A DNA stretch of 64,000 nt, taken from the NCBI GenBank assembly GCA_904066235.2, contig CAJFCV020000004.1, positions 5,456,001 through 5,520,000 on the forward strand. Direction: 5' to 3'. Of this stretch, positions 11,901 to 23,173 are shown piece after piece. Made by a program: the position numbers and the translations under genes. This DNA is from Bursaphelenchus xylophilus. Its lineage: Eukaryota; Nematoda; Chromadorea; Rhabditida; Aphelenchoididae. The stretch's first letter is position 1. The number at the start of each line of letters is the position of its first letter. The notes beneath the pieces were generated by a model. It was given only the letters and a program-made list of their open reading frames with translations. It had not been told where the DNA came from and ran no database searches.

Positions 11901-12633
11901 TACTTCCCTTGTGAGTTTTAATTGTATTTAGGAAACAAATCAAGTCGCTCCGCGTGTTAAATTGTTGAGGGACACCGCCGTTTACATCACCTGGTTGCTC
12001 AAAGTATTTGGAGTTGCTCCTGAATCCGAACAAATTGGATATGGGTCAGAACAGAAGTATGTTTTTAATGGATTTTCGTTTATGAGCTTTTTTATATGAT
12101 TATCATTCGCTTGCTTCAGTGGGGATGTCCGAGGTTTCGAAGAACGCTTGATGCCGTATTTGGATGCCTTTGTGGAGTTCAGGGAGAAGGTCCGGGATAT
12201 CGCAAAGAGGGATAAAATTGTGGATATCTTGAAGGAATGTGATCGTCTCCGGGACGAAACCCTTCCTGAGTTGGGAGTTCGTTTGGAGGACAAAAACAAC
12301 CGAACTTGTGTGAAATTGGTGGATCGCGTGACACTATTGAGAGAGATTGAACAACTAAAGGCAATGCAGAAGGCAAAAGAAGAAGAGAAAGAAAGGAAAC
12401 GACTTGAGAAGGAGGCCAAGGAAAAGGCCAAAGCCGAAGCTGCGAAGATTCATCCCAAAGACCTGTTCAAACAAGGAGAATATGCTGGAAAATTCAAAGA
12501 ATTCAACGAGATTGGCCTGCCCATCATTGACGCTGAAGGCAACGAAGTGTCTAAGAAACAACTCAAGAAGTTACAGAAATTTTACGATGATCACAAGAAA
12601 GTATACGAAGCAGCAACAAGACAAACGGTCTAG
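8947..12633 (+). CDS. cars-1: Cysteinyl-tRNA synthetase
   Basis: Class I synthetase charging tRNA-Cys. Exon 1 (ATG at 8947) encodes MPSQGG and joins through the intron ending at 9001. The HIGH motif reads AHMGH in [20 protein letters not shown]. The N-terminal domain carries the eukaryotic insertion ([15 protein letters not shown]). Then come [12 protein letters not shown] and the zinc/active-site block [18 protein letters not shown]. After an intron of 999 bp (10267-11265) the protein continues [16 protein letters not shown], and KMSKS appears in [11 protein letters not shown]. The C-terminus has the lysine/glutamate-rich helix ([21 protein letters not shown]) and PKDLF motif usual for the cytosolic enzyme, ending at TAG 12631-12633. 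No mitochondrial presequence is visible. Introns carry several repeats listed separately. Confidence 0.96.
10368..10550. mobile_element. MITE family A, copy 1 (in cars-1 intron)
   Basis: This non-coding element of about 180 bp has terminal inverted repeats AAGAGTGAAGAAATAAGA (left) and TCTTATTTCTTCATTCTT (right). The interior matches 33899-34073 almost base for base, for example ATGAGGCCGACATGAGAAAA and GAGAAAGCAAATTTAGCATC. It sits in the 999-bp intron of the cysteinyl-tRNA synthetase gene. No coding capacity is present, so this is a miniature inverted-repeat element. Flanks AAATTTTCGA and AATTTNCAACAAAA are also shared by the two copies, so the true ends may lie slightly outside. Confidence 0.85.
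10701..10885. repeat. Dispersed repeat R3, copy 1, with extra hairpin
   Basis: Both copies (here and 22307-22435) share TTACAAGGAA at the left, a GGGACATAC-like middle and the right block CAGAATATGTANAAATTAGC, and end near AATTTTGG. This copy has an extra block of about 50 bp (10752-10805) that is itself a hairpin: TTGTCAGCGAA ... TTTCGCTGACAA. The other copy lacks it cleanly. Confidence 0.75.
10905..10990 (+). repeat. Possible tRNA-derived (SINE-like) fragment
   Basis: TGGCAGAGCGCTAGATGG resembles a pol III A box. GGTTCTATCCC, about 40 bases later, resembles a B box. No closing acceptor stem or anticodon arm can be drawn, so this is not an intact tRNA. A SINE or decayed tRNA remnant in the intron is possible but weakly supported. 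Confidence 0.3.
11776..11907. mobile_element. Short inverted-repeat element in cars-1 intron
   Basis: The left end GGAAGTACCCCAAGAGCGAC is mirrored at the right by GTCGCACTTGGGGTACTTCC, giving terminal inverted repeats of about 24 bp with one mismatch and weaker pairing further in. It occupies most of a single intron of the synthetase gene. There is no coding capacity, so it looks like a MITE. I found no second copy in the window. Confidence 0.75.
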
Positions 12634-12968
12634 AAAGTTGGTTACTGTATTATCTCCACAACGGGTTCGTGTCGCCATTTGGCCTGGTTCTTGTTCACCC
12701 GCCCTTTTTTCTTTTTATCGTTGTTATTTATTATTAGCTAAAAATTTTTCTGTGTTTGCTTTAACTTTTATTATGTCCCATGAAAACGGTAAATGCCTCA
12801 GATTCAACTTTCGTTTCTTTCCCGAGTTTTCCTTATAAGAGAGTAAGTTTTGAGATCAGGGTTCGAAAAAGTTACTTTCATTGTGATTCAAGTCTCTTGC
12901 TGACTAGCGAGTTAATTATGTACAGTGTAAAGAGTAAAATGGGAATAGAAGTGTGTCCTCATCGCATC

Positions 12969-15809
12969 TCATCCTTCCGAGTGATGACTCATTCCAGAGT
13001 ACGAATGCGGTCCATTGCCAGGGAACTGAGAGTCGATGAAAGAGAGATCGATCTGCTGGAGGGGCTGAGATGGCAGTTGAGGTCTGAATCCGGCACCCAG
13101 AAGACTGTCGACATTCGTATTGTCCAGTTGGCTGGTCGAGAACATGGTCACAATGTCATCACTCCTGGAAGAAAGTCAAATGTTGGACAAATAGATGTTT
13201 ATTAGATGTAAAACAATATAATAAATTAATTTTTGCTGGGAGGGTAGGGATGAGATCCAGCACTTACATGTCCATTGAATTCGAGGACTGGAAATCTCCG
13301 GGAGACCAGTCGATCTTGCTGTTGTTAGACATGGGCGATGGGCTCTCTCCGCCAATGTTCATTTTTCTGCGCATTTACTCGTTATTATTGGATGGAGAGT
13401 GAACTTACCCTGTCTTTGCTACCATCACAATCTGGGACTGGATATATCCTGTGGGAGACTCGGACTTAGGCCGCTCTTCTCCCTCAAATACTCTGAGCAT
13501 ATTCTCTTTGTCGTGGTCTGGGTACAGATACCTAAAGATCAATTTTTATCAAGATACACCCATTCATTACTACCTAATGTTCTGTAATTGAGGACATGAG
13601 GCGATTCGCTGAGCCAGACTTAGCTGATCCAGGTCCTTTATGGTGAATGGGGCCAAATGGAACGGGACTTTCTGTCCATCTTCTTCGCAAACAAATCCAA
13701 TGCTCACAGCTCCAGTCTGAGTGTCGGAGAAACGGAGGAGGAAAGTGGGCATTGGGGACATACACATTCTACTGGATGCATCATTCTTGGAGATGAATCC
13801 GATCAGCCATCCCTCGTCCCAAAACTTCAACAGTTTTTGTTTAATCAACTGCATAATCAAGAAGAACCATTCCCAGAACGAGAAGTTTACATCTTCTCTG
13901 AGGTTTTGCTGCAAATTAAAGTATCCCTTTAAAGTCATAAACATACTTTGGCAAATCTGTGGAATGTGATTGGCTTGGGTTCTGGGCCGGGCTGCATAAT
14001 CAGTTTCTCAGCCAAATAATTCAAATCTGATTCATTGAGAGGTCTTCTTGTGCCGGTAAATAAATTAAACTTGTGTCTTAAGACTTGGCTCAGATCTTTC
14101 CATGTAACAGCAGCTACATCTTCATTGACTGAGGTCCGAGTCTGCATGAAAAAATTAATTTTTCCGCTTTTGTTATTCAGTAAATACATCAAGAAACTTA
14201 CAACAGAAGAAAAAGCCCTTTGCCACAGAATAACTCCTTGAGCATCGCAGTCCTGAGATCCATGAACGGTGACCATCAAAGGCAAGGAGAGAGTCCAAAC
14301 ATCAAATTTTCCCAGGTTGCCCAATTGGAATGGAGTGATATGGAAAAGAAGGGCGTACTTCTGATCGGTCGCTGTTTGTACATTGAAGCTCTTGCAATCG
14401 CCCTGAATCCCTTTTGGTGGGGGCTTGCGATGAGCAATTCTGGTCAATTTCTACAAACGAATTGATAGCAGTGGCCTTGTTCTTACCGAATTGTTGAATT
14501 TAGCTGACATATGCCCCTTCTCGTCAAAAGTCAACTTTTCAAAGTCGTTGCTAATGGAACCAACGGTTTTTCTGTAAGAACTTGGACAATTCACAATGAA
14601 AAGATGACTTACATGTCCTTCTCCGCCAGCTGACTAACACTGAGGAGCCTGGCTTCTTCTTCTGCGACTATCTTAACAGTGACATTGGCATTGACAAGAT
14701 GTTGTTTGATTCCCAATTTGTCCCCAATGAGAAGTCTGACTTCAGCCACAAACTTGTGCTGAGTTTTGAGGACAGGGTCTGGTTGAACGGCGACCACGAA
14801 GGATTGAGAGACCAACATACACAAGAGTTTTGTGAGGGTCTCATGGATGTGAGATAAGTGACTGATATGGGTTTGGGCCGTGTTATCCGACAATTGCGGG
14901 CTCCGACGGAGAAGATCTAACTGCCAGCAAGCAAATGTGCGAAGTTGCCAATTGTTTTCACATAACATCTCAAAACTGAAAACGGGTAATCAAAAAATAT
15001 AGATAAAGGATTAACGAAGCCAAAAAGGACAAGCGTTAACGAAAACTAAACTGTTAATAAACCAAATAAAAACAAACGTACTCAGGAAATTCAAGTCACT
15101 TCACAACATAAACAAACTTCAAAAGTAAGAATAAAGTCCCCTACTCCATCTGAATCTCGTCCAATTGGAGATCCCGATTCTCAAATGGGACTCCAATCTG
15201 AGATAACTTCTGGCGATTTTTCCATTCCAATAATCTTTCATTTATTAGAGTACTCTGCAACCTGGCGATCTGCTGGATCCCTTCGTTTAGTCGTTGAGTC
15301 TTTAATTAATCATATTATTAACATCAAGTACAGTACACCTCTCGCGTTCAAAAGTTCGGACAGTTCCCGCACGGTGCGAAAGTACGGGTTTTAATTTATC
15401 GCCGCGTCCAAATTGGGGTTTGTCGAACAGGCACGTCGGTCGTGCAAACACAGAGAATTGCGGTGACAAAATGCGAAAAATCAGAAAGATGCACAGTGCG
15501 GGAATTGGCCGCTGTTGAGCGCGAGTAGTAATAAACACAATTGCTATCACTTACCAAATAGTTGCGTCTCTCAGTTAATTGCTCATACAATTGTGAAGTC
15601 CGTGACTGCATTTCTTGCATTGAATTCTGAGCATTCCTCAACTGGTCGATTCTCTGACTTTGCTCCAGTTGGCTGATGGCCAGCTGAAAGCGCTGCAACT
15701 CGCTTAGGTCGTTGACGAATCTCCCTTGCATGTCTTTGTTCTCCTCCCAAATGTGTTGGCATTCTTTGGTCAAGCCATGAAGGCTCATCTTCATCTCTTG
15801 ATAGTTCAT
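12969..15809 (-). CDS. STAT transcription factor without the N-terminal oligomerisation domain
   Basis: Signal transducer and activator of transcription. Read from 15809 down, the first exon already encodes the coiled-coil domain (MSLHGLTKECQHIWEENKDM, then LQRFQLAISQLEQSQRIDQL). Next come the rest of the four-helix bundle (14968-14609), the DNA-binding start SFVVAVQPDPVLKTQHKF.AEVRLLIG, the linker with FWEWFFLIMQLIK, and the SH2 domain GWLIGFISK ... PTFLLRFSD with the phosphotyrosine-binding Arg. The candidate activating tyrosine is in SPTGYIQSQIVMV, just after SH2. The tail ends SGMSHHSEG at 12969. The roughly 130-residue N-terminal domain of vertebrate STATs is absent; as I recall, nematode STA-1 also lacks it. 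A GATTTAG acceptor is just upstream of the ATG. TSR2 lies 181 bp upstream on the same strand, an operon-like spacing. Confidence 0.93.
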
Positions 15810-15990
15810 TTCTACCCTAAATCAAAATAAATATTCAACAAAGGAAGCCGAATAATCAAATCTCGAAGAAAAAGAAGCAATAAGTATCAAATTGGGGCGA
15901 AACCAATGCTTAAATACCCCGACTACCGTTATTTAGTTTATTACCAATAACAACAAACAACGTAACAAAAGGGAGAAACACTTTAACAAG

Positions 15991-17305
15991 TCACTTTTTC
16001 GATGACAAGACCGTCGTCCATCCGTCCTCTTCTATTTGGGTTCTCGGTTTTCTAGTTTTCGCAGGTTCTTCGGTCTAAAAAAGATATTTAAACGATCGTA
16101 ATGGGTGTTATAGGATTTAAACTTCACTATTCATCGAATTTGGGGAATATAAATTCAGCGAATATGCATATCAATGAAAAAAACATCCCGCACTTACTTC
16201 CATCTCTTCCCCGTCATCGGAATTCTCTGCTTGCTCATCCTCTTCGTCGGCTACTGTCCTGGATTGCTCTTTGGCCTGATTAACTGTTGATTCATCGGGT
16301 AATCGGTTTACCAAACTCTGTGCCTCTTCCAACTTTCCTTTAAGAATAAGATGCGTAGCTTGAGCAAGAATATCACTCATCTCAGAGACACTTCCGTCTT
16401 CCAGAACAAGGTTGAAGGTATCGTTGAAGGCATCGTCCAGCCAGTCTTCTATCACATACTTATCCAGATCTTTGGTCTCCAACAACAACAAAGCCAGTTC
16501 GTCATGAAGCCTGAAAGTGTAAAAAAGTGCTAGAAGATGTATATATAATACCGCCAGTCCGGAACAGATTACCACTTCTTTGATGTCAATGAATGCCTAC
16601 TTAATAAGGATTTTACTGGGAAAAAACTTTGCAAAAGGCCGGGGAACGAGAGGAACAAGTGACGGTGCAAAAAACGAGGAAACTCGACGGCCCCCACGGC
16701 CAAATTCAGTTCTAATGGCGTTTTTGGTTCATTTACGGGCGGCCAAAGTGAATATAATTTTAGGAATACAAACTAGCCCTCGAAGGAGAGAGACTTATAG
16801 CCCATGTAATTAATTTAGTCAGCCAAAAACTTACAATTCTCATGAGCGCCAAAGCATTAAAGTGCGGGTTTCCGTCAACTGAAATCCGCGGGCCCCGGGG
16901 CCAAAGTCGCGCGAGCAGAACCCCAAAAAAAAGGCTGTTTTGAATACTTACCCATTCACACTTACTTTACTACAAACCATGTTTGCAATACAACGCCAGA
17001 CTATAAGAACTTCGAGAAAAGAGCGCGGGAACTTTTCAGACCCCTAATTATTTAATAGGAAAACGGTTTTTTAGAACGGATTAAACCCTGTTCGGGGCCC
17101 GTGGCTACATGAGATGTGGAACATCCAAACGACAATACCATATAAAATTTCAAAGCTTATCGAAACAAACCACTTACAACAAGTTTAAGGCCTTGGTTTC
17201 GCCACCAGCTGACTGATTAGCCAAAGCCAGCTGATAACCCGTCCAGGAGGCCAACACACGTTTCACCAGCGCCTCCACATAGGGCTTTGCTTGGTCTCGA
17301 CTCAT
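15991..17305 (-). CDS. TSR2-like pre-rRNA processing protein / RPS26 chaperone
   Basis: TSR2 is the escortin that carries ribosomal protein eS26 into 40S assembly. Exon 1 (17305-17178) encodes MSRDQAKPYVEALVKRVLAS and WTGYQLALANQSAGGE. It joins in frame (TT|G) over an intron of about 660 bp to the exon at about 16513-16202. That exon carries LETKDLDKYVIEDWLDDAFN and the family hallmark FNLVLEDGSVSEMSDIL. An acidic tract (DEEDEQAENSDDGEEME) follows. The last exon (about 16073-15991) ends EEDGWTTVLSSKK, matching the conserved DGWTVV C-terminus of TSR2. The large intron contains GC-rich sequence but no gene I can support. STAT follows 181 bp downstream on the same strand. Confidence 0.9.
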
Positions 17306-17816
17306 TTTTGAACAAACGGAGAAAAGGGGAGTTCTCTCGCTGAAACAACAAATTGTTACGTAGAGAAGAAAAGATACATTCGAGCGCGCTTATGCTGTTC
17401 ATATCACGTTGGGAAGGGACTTTATGTAAAATGAGGAAGAGAGCCTTTGTCCGCCGCGTAAAGAAGTGGGGATTCTCGACGAATAACTAAAATTACATGG
17501 TAAATGAAGAACTTGACGGAATCAATCGAAAAAAAGACAATTGATAAAAGTGACGACAACACTTGACCCGAGTCAACTTTATCCATACCTAACCACCTCG
17601 CAAAGTAGTTTCAAATATTAAAAACATGGTTTGAAAAACATGTGATCTTAAAATAAACGTGTTTTAAGAAACATAAAATTCCTTCCAAATTATGGATGAA
17701 TTAACTAATTTATTGGTTCAATCGAGACTACAAAAACCATGCTTATCCTGGAACAAAACGAATTCCATGCGAAATATGGCAGTAAAGTTCTAAAAAACGA
17801 AAAACAATGAATTATT
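17306..17816. other. Gap upstream of TSR2
   Basis: About 510 bp of AT-rich sequence between the TSR2 start and the GGGCC element. It presumably contains the TSR2(-STAT) promoter. I see no gene or RNA. Confidence 0.4.
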
Positions 17817-18358
17817 CAGGGGTGGTCGGCGGGCCGGGCCGGCCCGGCCCGGGCCGGCCCGGCCCAAACGGGCCGGCCGGCCTCAAAAATGGAAATTGAC
17901 AAACGGGCCGGGCCCGTCACGGGCCGGGCCGGGCCGGGCCGCGGGCCTGGGGTTTTTTCCGGCCCGGCCCGGCCCGTCTAAAATACAATGCCAAACCGTT
18001 GGCATTCATTGTTTTCGCGCCGGGAAAATTAATTGATGTTGTTATAGTTGCTGTTTCTCAAGTTCTAACACGTTTACAAGTCTATAGTTCCATTATAGAA
18101 CCACAAAACTATCACATTGATCCTTTACTAGCTAGATCAACGCCTTTTTAGCCTCAGTTTAGATCCCGAGCCTGGGCGCAGTTCGCAGAACCCTCTATAG
18201 ACGGGCCTGCACGGGCCGGGCCGGGCCGGGCCAGGCCCGTCACGGGCCGGGCCGGGCCGGGCCTGGAAAAAGACTAGACGGGCCGGGCCGGGCCGGTGAT
18301 TAGACGGGCCGGGCCGCGGGCCGAAAATCGGAAAAATAGGGTCTGCTGACCACCCCTG
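17817..18358. mobile_element. 542-bp non-autonomous DNA transposon (hAT-like ends) filled with GGGCC repeats
   Basis: The terminal inverted repeats are CAGGGGTGGTCGGC at 17817 and its complement GCTGACCACCCCTG ending at 18358, with one mismatch over 14 bp. The element is flanked by the direct repeat ATTATT on both sides (17811-17816 and 18359-18364). CAGGG ends suggest a hAT-type element, although an 8-bp duplication would be usual and only 6 bp match. Both sub-terminal zones are made of tandem GGGCC/GGCCC units (17830-17980 and 18200-18325). The centre is AT-rich and has the AATGCCAA-N4-TTGGCATT dyad. There is no transposase ORF. Confidence 0.85.
17987..18018. repeat. Copy 2 of the AATGCCAA-N4-TTGGCATT dyad motif
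   Basis: Lies inside the GGGCC element and matches 7907-7937 with two or three differences, including the trailing CATTCATTGTTTTCG. The dyad is perfect in both copies although its four central bases differ. Confidence 0.65.
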
Positions 18359-18508
18359 ATTATTACCCAATGAAAAAACTTGACTCGCCGCGTCAACTCT
18401 TTTCATGTAAATAAAATTTGCGCTCATTTTTTGGAGTTTGAAAAGATCGCTCAAGTTTAGCCAACTTCGGGCTTCAGAGTAGGTAAAACTATCTGTACAC
18501 GGTTTCAG

Positions 18509-21500
18509 ATGTCTAACTACATCGCTTCGGCACAGAAGCCGACGGTGGTAAATGGTGCGGAAGTGGGGAGATTCAGAAATGAAAAGGAATTGGATCTGAT
18601 CATTGCAAGAATCAATCGAATCGAACTGTTGCTTGTTACAGAAGAAGGGTTGAAACCTCACAGGGAGATTCCTATTTTTGGTAGAATCGTTATTATTAGA
18701 TCATTTAAACCACTGGGAGAAGTATGTTTGGGTTTCTTCATTAATTCAGTTTTAGAACAAAGATTTACTTCTAATCGTCACCAGTAAGTACCAAGTTTCA
18801 ATTTTGGCGTTTGATGCCAATGGAGAAGTTATAACTAGAGCTTCCGGAAATGTTGCCGACCGCGTATTCCGTCCAGCCGAAACGGGAATTTTGATAAGCA
18901 TTCATAAGAGCGGGGCAAGTATATTATAATAGTCGTATTAACCCATTTTTTAGTTGATTGCTCTGAGATGTTACGAAGGAAGTCTGAAGATAATTAAATG
19001 GAACAACAGCGGAAATTTGGTATCCTTCAATCTTCGGCTGACCGATGTTCAAGTGACAGATTTCGGTTTCCTGGATACTCCTGGGAGTAAGTCAATGTTT
19101 TGTCTTATTTATTTTTTAGAGGTTCCATCACTTGGATACATCTACCAGGACGCTAGTGGGCGTCATCTGAAGGTGTGCAGGCTAAATTTGGAGGAGAAAG
19201 AGCTGAGTTTGGATTGGACCCAAGAGAACATTGAGTCCGAAGCATCTCTTCTAATCCCCGTTCCTCATTATGGAGGTGTTATTGTAGTTGGGCAGGAATC
19301 CATTTCGTACCATAAAGCTGCCGGTGTCTACACAGCCGTGTCCCCATTTTTATTACATATGGCGGAGATCTGTTGTTATTGTTTGGTAGATAAGAATGGA
19401 GAGAGATTGCTACTGGGTGATATCCACGGCCGGTTGTTCTTGTTGGTTCTGCATACGAGAGAACAGGATAATGGAATCGCTGAGGTTTCGGATATCAAGG
19501 TAAGTGTTTTGCAATTTTTTTTGTACATTTTAGGTACAATTACTTGGAGAGATCTCGATCCCTGAATGTGTCGTATATCTGGACAACTCTGTTATCTTTG
19601 TTGGATCAAGAATGGGTGATAGTCAGCTCATTAAGATCTTGCCAGAAGCTTTGGACAATCAGCCGACTTCTTTTATCGAAGTTTTGGATTCTTTCCCAAA
19701 TCTTGGTCCAATAAGAGATCTGATTGTGATCAACAGTGATGGGCAAAAGCAAGTAGTGACCTGTTCTGGTGGATTCAAAGAGGGATCTCTAAGGATTGTC
19801 AGAAGTGGTATAGGGATCGATGAACAAGCCACAGTTGATCTGCCTCGCATCACCAATCTTTTTACTCTCAGATTCAACTCCAATTTCGATAATTATTTGG
19901 TCGTTTCTTTTTCGGATGTCACCCATTTATTTAAAATTGACGGAGAAGACCTCGAGGATACTAAGATTGAAGGTAAGATTTGTTAATGCAATACCATCTC
20001 GATTTAGGATTTGAATTGAATAAGTCGACCATATTTGCGGGTGTTTTATTTGATGGGAGCATTATCCAGATATTCGAAGACACACTGAACTTGATTGGAA
20101 GAGATGGCAGCTGTCTCTGTAAAGAGCCTTTCGAAGATCTTACACTTTGTGATGTAAATTTACGCTCGGGTCAAGTGTTGGTTTCAAGCAGAAATACTTT
20201 GTTCTATTACAAAGTAGAGAACAATAAGTTTTCCAAGGTGTCCAGTGTTGACTGTGAACGTCAGATATCCTGTTTGGCTTTGTCTAGCATCGGTGAGTTT
20301 AATTTCATGATAGGAAATTAAGCATTTTCTTAGAAGAAGACGCCCCCAGTAATGTTTGTGTGGTTGGATTCTGGGTCGGAAACCTGGTTTCTATGTTCAC
20401 AATGGACAATGACACCTTAACTAAAGTTCGCGACTGCAATCTTCCTGGAAAAGTACTCCCTCGTTCCATTCTGTTGACCAAAATGGACAATGTGATCTAT
20501 CTTTTGGTGGCTCTTGGAGATGGAACTTTGTTTTATTATAGCGTGGATCCTGTGACTGGTGAAACGGCCGATGTAAAGAAGGCTACATTGGGAACACAAC
20601 CATCTAGACTCAGGAAATTCCTTGCTCGGAATGTTGTGAATGTGTTCGCTTGCTCTGACCGACCAGCTGTTATTTACAGCTCCAATCAGAAGCTGATCTT
20701 TAGCAATGTTAACTTGAAGATGGTCACTCAGATGTGCCCGTTGAATGCAGAGGCTTATCCCAACAGTCTGGTTCTCTCTGATGGGGAAAGAATGTTTATT
20801 GGTGAGTTTAGGATTACTTCTGGCATTCGTTATTAGGTGTCATTGATGATATTCAGAAGTTGCACATTCGCTCTGTGCCCTTGGGCGAGAGTGTGAGTAG
20901 AATTGCCTATCAATCAGAAACAAATTCTATTGCTATTCTAACCCAAAGAACGGAGGTAGGAATTCTTATGAAGACATCAGTTTGGTATCTTAGAGAATCC
21001 TCCCCAATGGAGATCGCCAAGTCAGAAACTCGGCTCCTATGATGTGTGCCAATAGAACAACCCAAGCTCCGATGACTGGTTCCATTGTGACATCATCGAA
21101 CGAGGAAGAAATGGATGCCGTGCAAATCCATTCCCTCTGTCTTCTCGACGTTAATACCTTCGAGATCCTTCATGTAATTGAGATGCCCAGTTGTGAATTC
21201 CTGGTATCGGTTGCTTCGGTTAAGCTGGGAAATTGCGAAAAACCTTTCTTTGTTGTTGGAACTGCCATCTTCTCTCCTTCGGAGCCCGAATGTAAACAAG
21301 TGAGTATTGTTTAATATCACTTTTATTTTGATTTTAGGGACGGATTCTGGTCTATGCCATTGATGAGCAAAAGTTACGCTTAGTGAATGATAAAGAAGTA
21401 AAGGGCGCTGTCTTCTCCATCTCCACCCTCAATAATAAGCTGATCTGCTCCATTAACAGTTCGGTCCGTCTGTTTGAATGGACTCCTGAAAATGAATTGA

Positions 21501-22243
21501 GATTGGAGTGCTCTTCTTTCAACTTCATCACAGCTCTCTACTTGAAGACAAAGGGCGATTTGGTTCTTGTTGGGGACATTATGAGATCGATGACCTTACT
21601 CACTTACAAATCTCTTGACTCACAATTGGAAGAAGTCGCCAGGGATTACAATGCAGAATGGACAACCGCGGTTGAGATCATTGACTCCGACACAATGATT
21701 GCTGCCGAGAATGCTTATAATCTTTATGTTGTTCATAAAGAGGTCCATCCAGAGTCTGATGACGAGAGAACGAAATTTCAACAAACTGGCTACTGGTATC
21801 TGGGAGAGAATGTAAACGTGTTCAGAAGAGGATCTCTGCTCACTTCCAACATGGATCCGAGTACTTCCTATTCGAATCCGGTCCTGTTTGGAACAGCTGA
21901 TGGGAGTCTTGGAGTAATTGTCCAACTGAAAGAAGACGTATTCCAATATGTACAGGCCCTCCAGAAGGCCATCACGAACAATGTCACTAACTGTACTCGA
22001 ATTGCTTACGACAATTTCAGGAATTTTAATAACGAGAAGAAGGTTGAGAAGCACTGCGGATTTGTAGATGGAGATCTGATCGAAGGATTGGCGGATATGC
22101 ATAGAGAGAAGTTAAATACTGTCGCCAAAGACATGGTCGAAATTTATAAACGTGAGTTCACGGTCTAATTTACCCTTCTTTTAGATGAAACAACGGCTGA
22201 TGACATCCTCCGGTTAGTCGAAGATCTGTCCCGATTGCATTAG
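18509..22243 (+). CDS. ddb-1: DNA damage-binding protein 1 (CUL4 adaptor)
   Basis: DDB1 is the three-beta-propeller adaptor that links substrate receptors (DCAFs) to the CUL4-RBX1 ubiquitin ligase. The start ATG 18509 directly follows GGTTTCAG, a trans-splice-like acceptor. The N-terminus MSNYIASAQKPTVVNGAEVG matches the diagnostic family start ...YVVTAQKPTAVNG. WD-like propeller strands continue through all exons, for example DLLLIVTSKYQVSILAFDANG, GVIVVGQESISYH, VYLLVALGDGTLFYY-like repeats, and FGTADGSLGVIVQL in propeller C. The C-terminal helical part NEKKVEKHCGFVDGDLIEGL and the final DILRLVEDLSRLH match the DDB1 C-terminus, ending TAG 22241-22243. Introns are short except for none over about 70 bp. 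MBF1 follows in convergent orientation 315 bp away. Confidence 0.97.
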
Positions 22244-22306
22244 ACCCTCAAATCGTATTATAAATCTTACAGTCTTGTTAAGTTTGATGTTATAAATCCC
22301 TATTTC

Positions 22307-22435
22307 TTACAAGGAACGTATTTTTACGGGGTACAGTTTATAGATGGAGACATACTATAATATATTTCAAAAAATCGCAATTTTTTTCTGCTTCAGAATA
22401 TGTAAAAATTAGCTGCCCAATTTTGGTTTGTAACC
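22307..22435. repeat. Dispersed repeat R3, copy 2 (downstream of ddb-1)
   Basis: Aligns with 10701-10885, but without that copy's extra hairpin of about 50 bp. It begins 64 bp after the ddb-1 stop codon, so it may contribute to the ddb-1 3' UTR. Confidence 0.75.
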
Positions 22436-22558
22436 TCATAGGAGTAAATACTTTCCTTATTAAATAATAAATTTATTTTTTGTACAAACCAAAAATTTGA
22501 CAACAGGACTGGGATTGTAGCTTTTCATTGAGGAATTTTAGTGTGATATGAGCGGCGA

Positions 22559-23173
22559 CTATTTCTTTTTAGGGGCACTCAACGGTTGTCCCATATCCTT
22601 TCCTCTCAGTCTAACTCCCAATGCCCGTTCCAACTTGGTCAAGACTTGTTGGTTTGGAATGGCTTTACCGTTCTCATACTCTCTGACGACTTCCACTTTT
22701 TCATTGATGCGCTGAAACGGAAATAAGCGATAAGAAGTTCTGAGTCAATAACGAAAAACAATCAAAATGACGAAATGCACCCAGTGCCGCAAAATATCCT
22801 TTCAAGCTGCATACATACAGTGCTCAGATCTTTCTGCGTCCATTCCTTGGCTTGTCTTGCTTGTTGTAAGGCCTTACACAAATCAAGAGCAACCTTTTCA
22901 TGTTTTAGCTCTTCGGTTTCTTCGTCTAATTTTAAGGTGTTCTTGTCCGTTTTATGCTGACGATTAGACCCGGCAAAGTGCTTCTTATTGGTTTCCAGTT
23001 CAAGACCTCTACGTTGAGCAGCGTTCAATTCCTAAACAAAAATTGAAATATACCCAAAATGAAATACTACTTACAGAAGGAGTTTTCAATGACTTTGTAG
23101 TTGGACCTCGCTTGGTGAGAATGGTGACCGTATTCGGGTCGGTGTCAGATTCCATACGTCCCATCTTCGACAT
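22559..23173 (-). CDS. mbf-1: Multiprotein bridging factor 1 (EDF1 homologue)
   Basis: Conserved coactivator linking TBP to activators; in other eukaryotes it also binds stalled or collided ribosomes. Exons read 23173-23075, 23031-22823 and 22711-22559. The N-terminal MBF1 domain begins [20 protein letters not shown] and is rich in basic residues and glutamine. The Cro/C1-type helix-turn-helix runs [55 protein letters not shown]. The C-terminus is the typical basic [13 protein letters not shown] followed by TAG. Two in-frame methionines lie near the start (MSKMGRM); I chose the first. Length is normal for the family (about 150 residues). Confidence 0.95.

Noticed and set aside
12780..13205. 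141-codon plus-strand open frame
   Set aside because: Antisense to the STAT C-terminal exon, which has clear family support on the minus strand.
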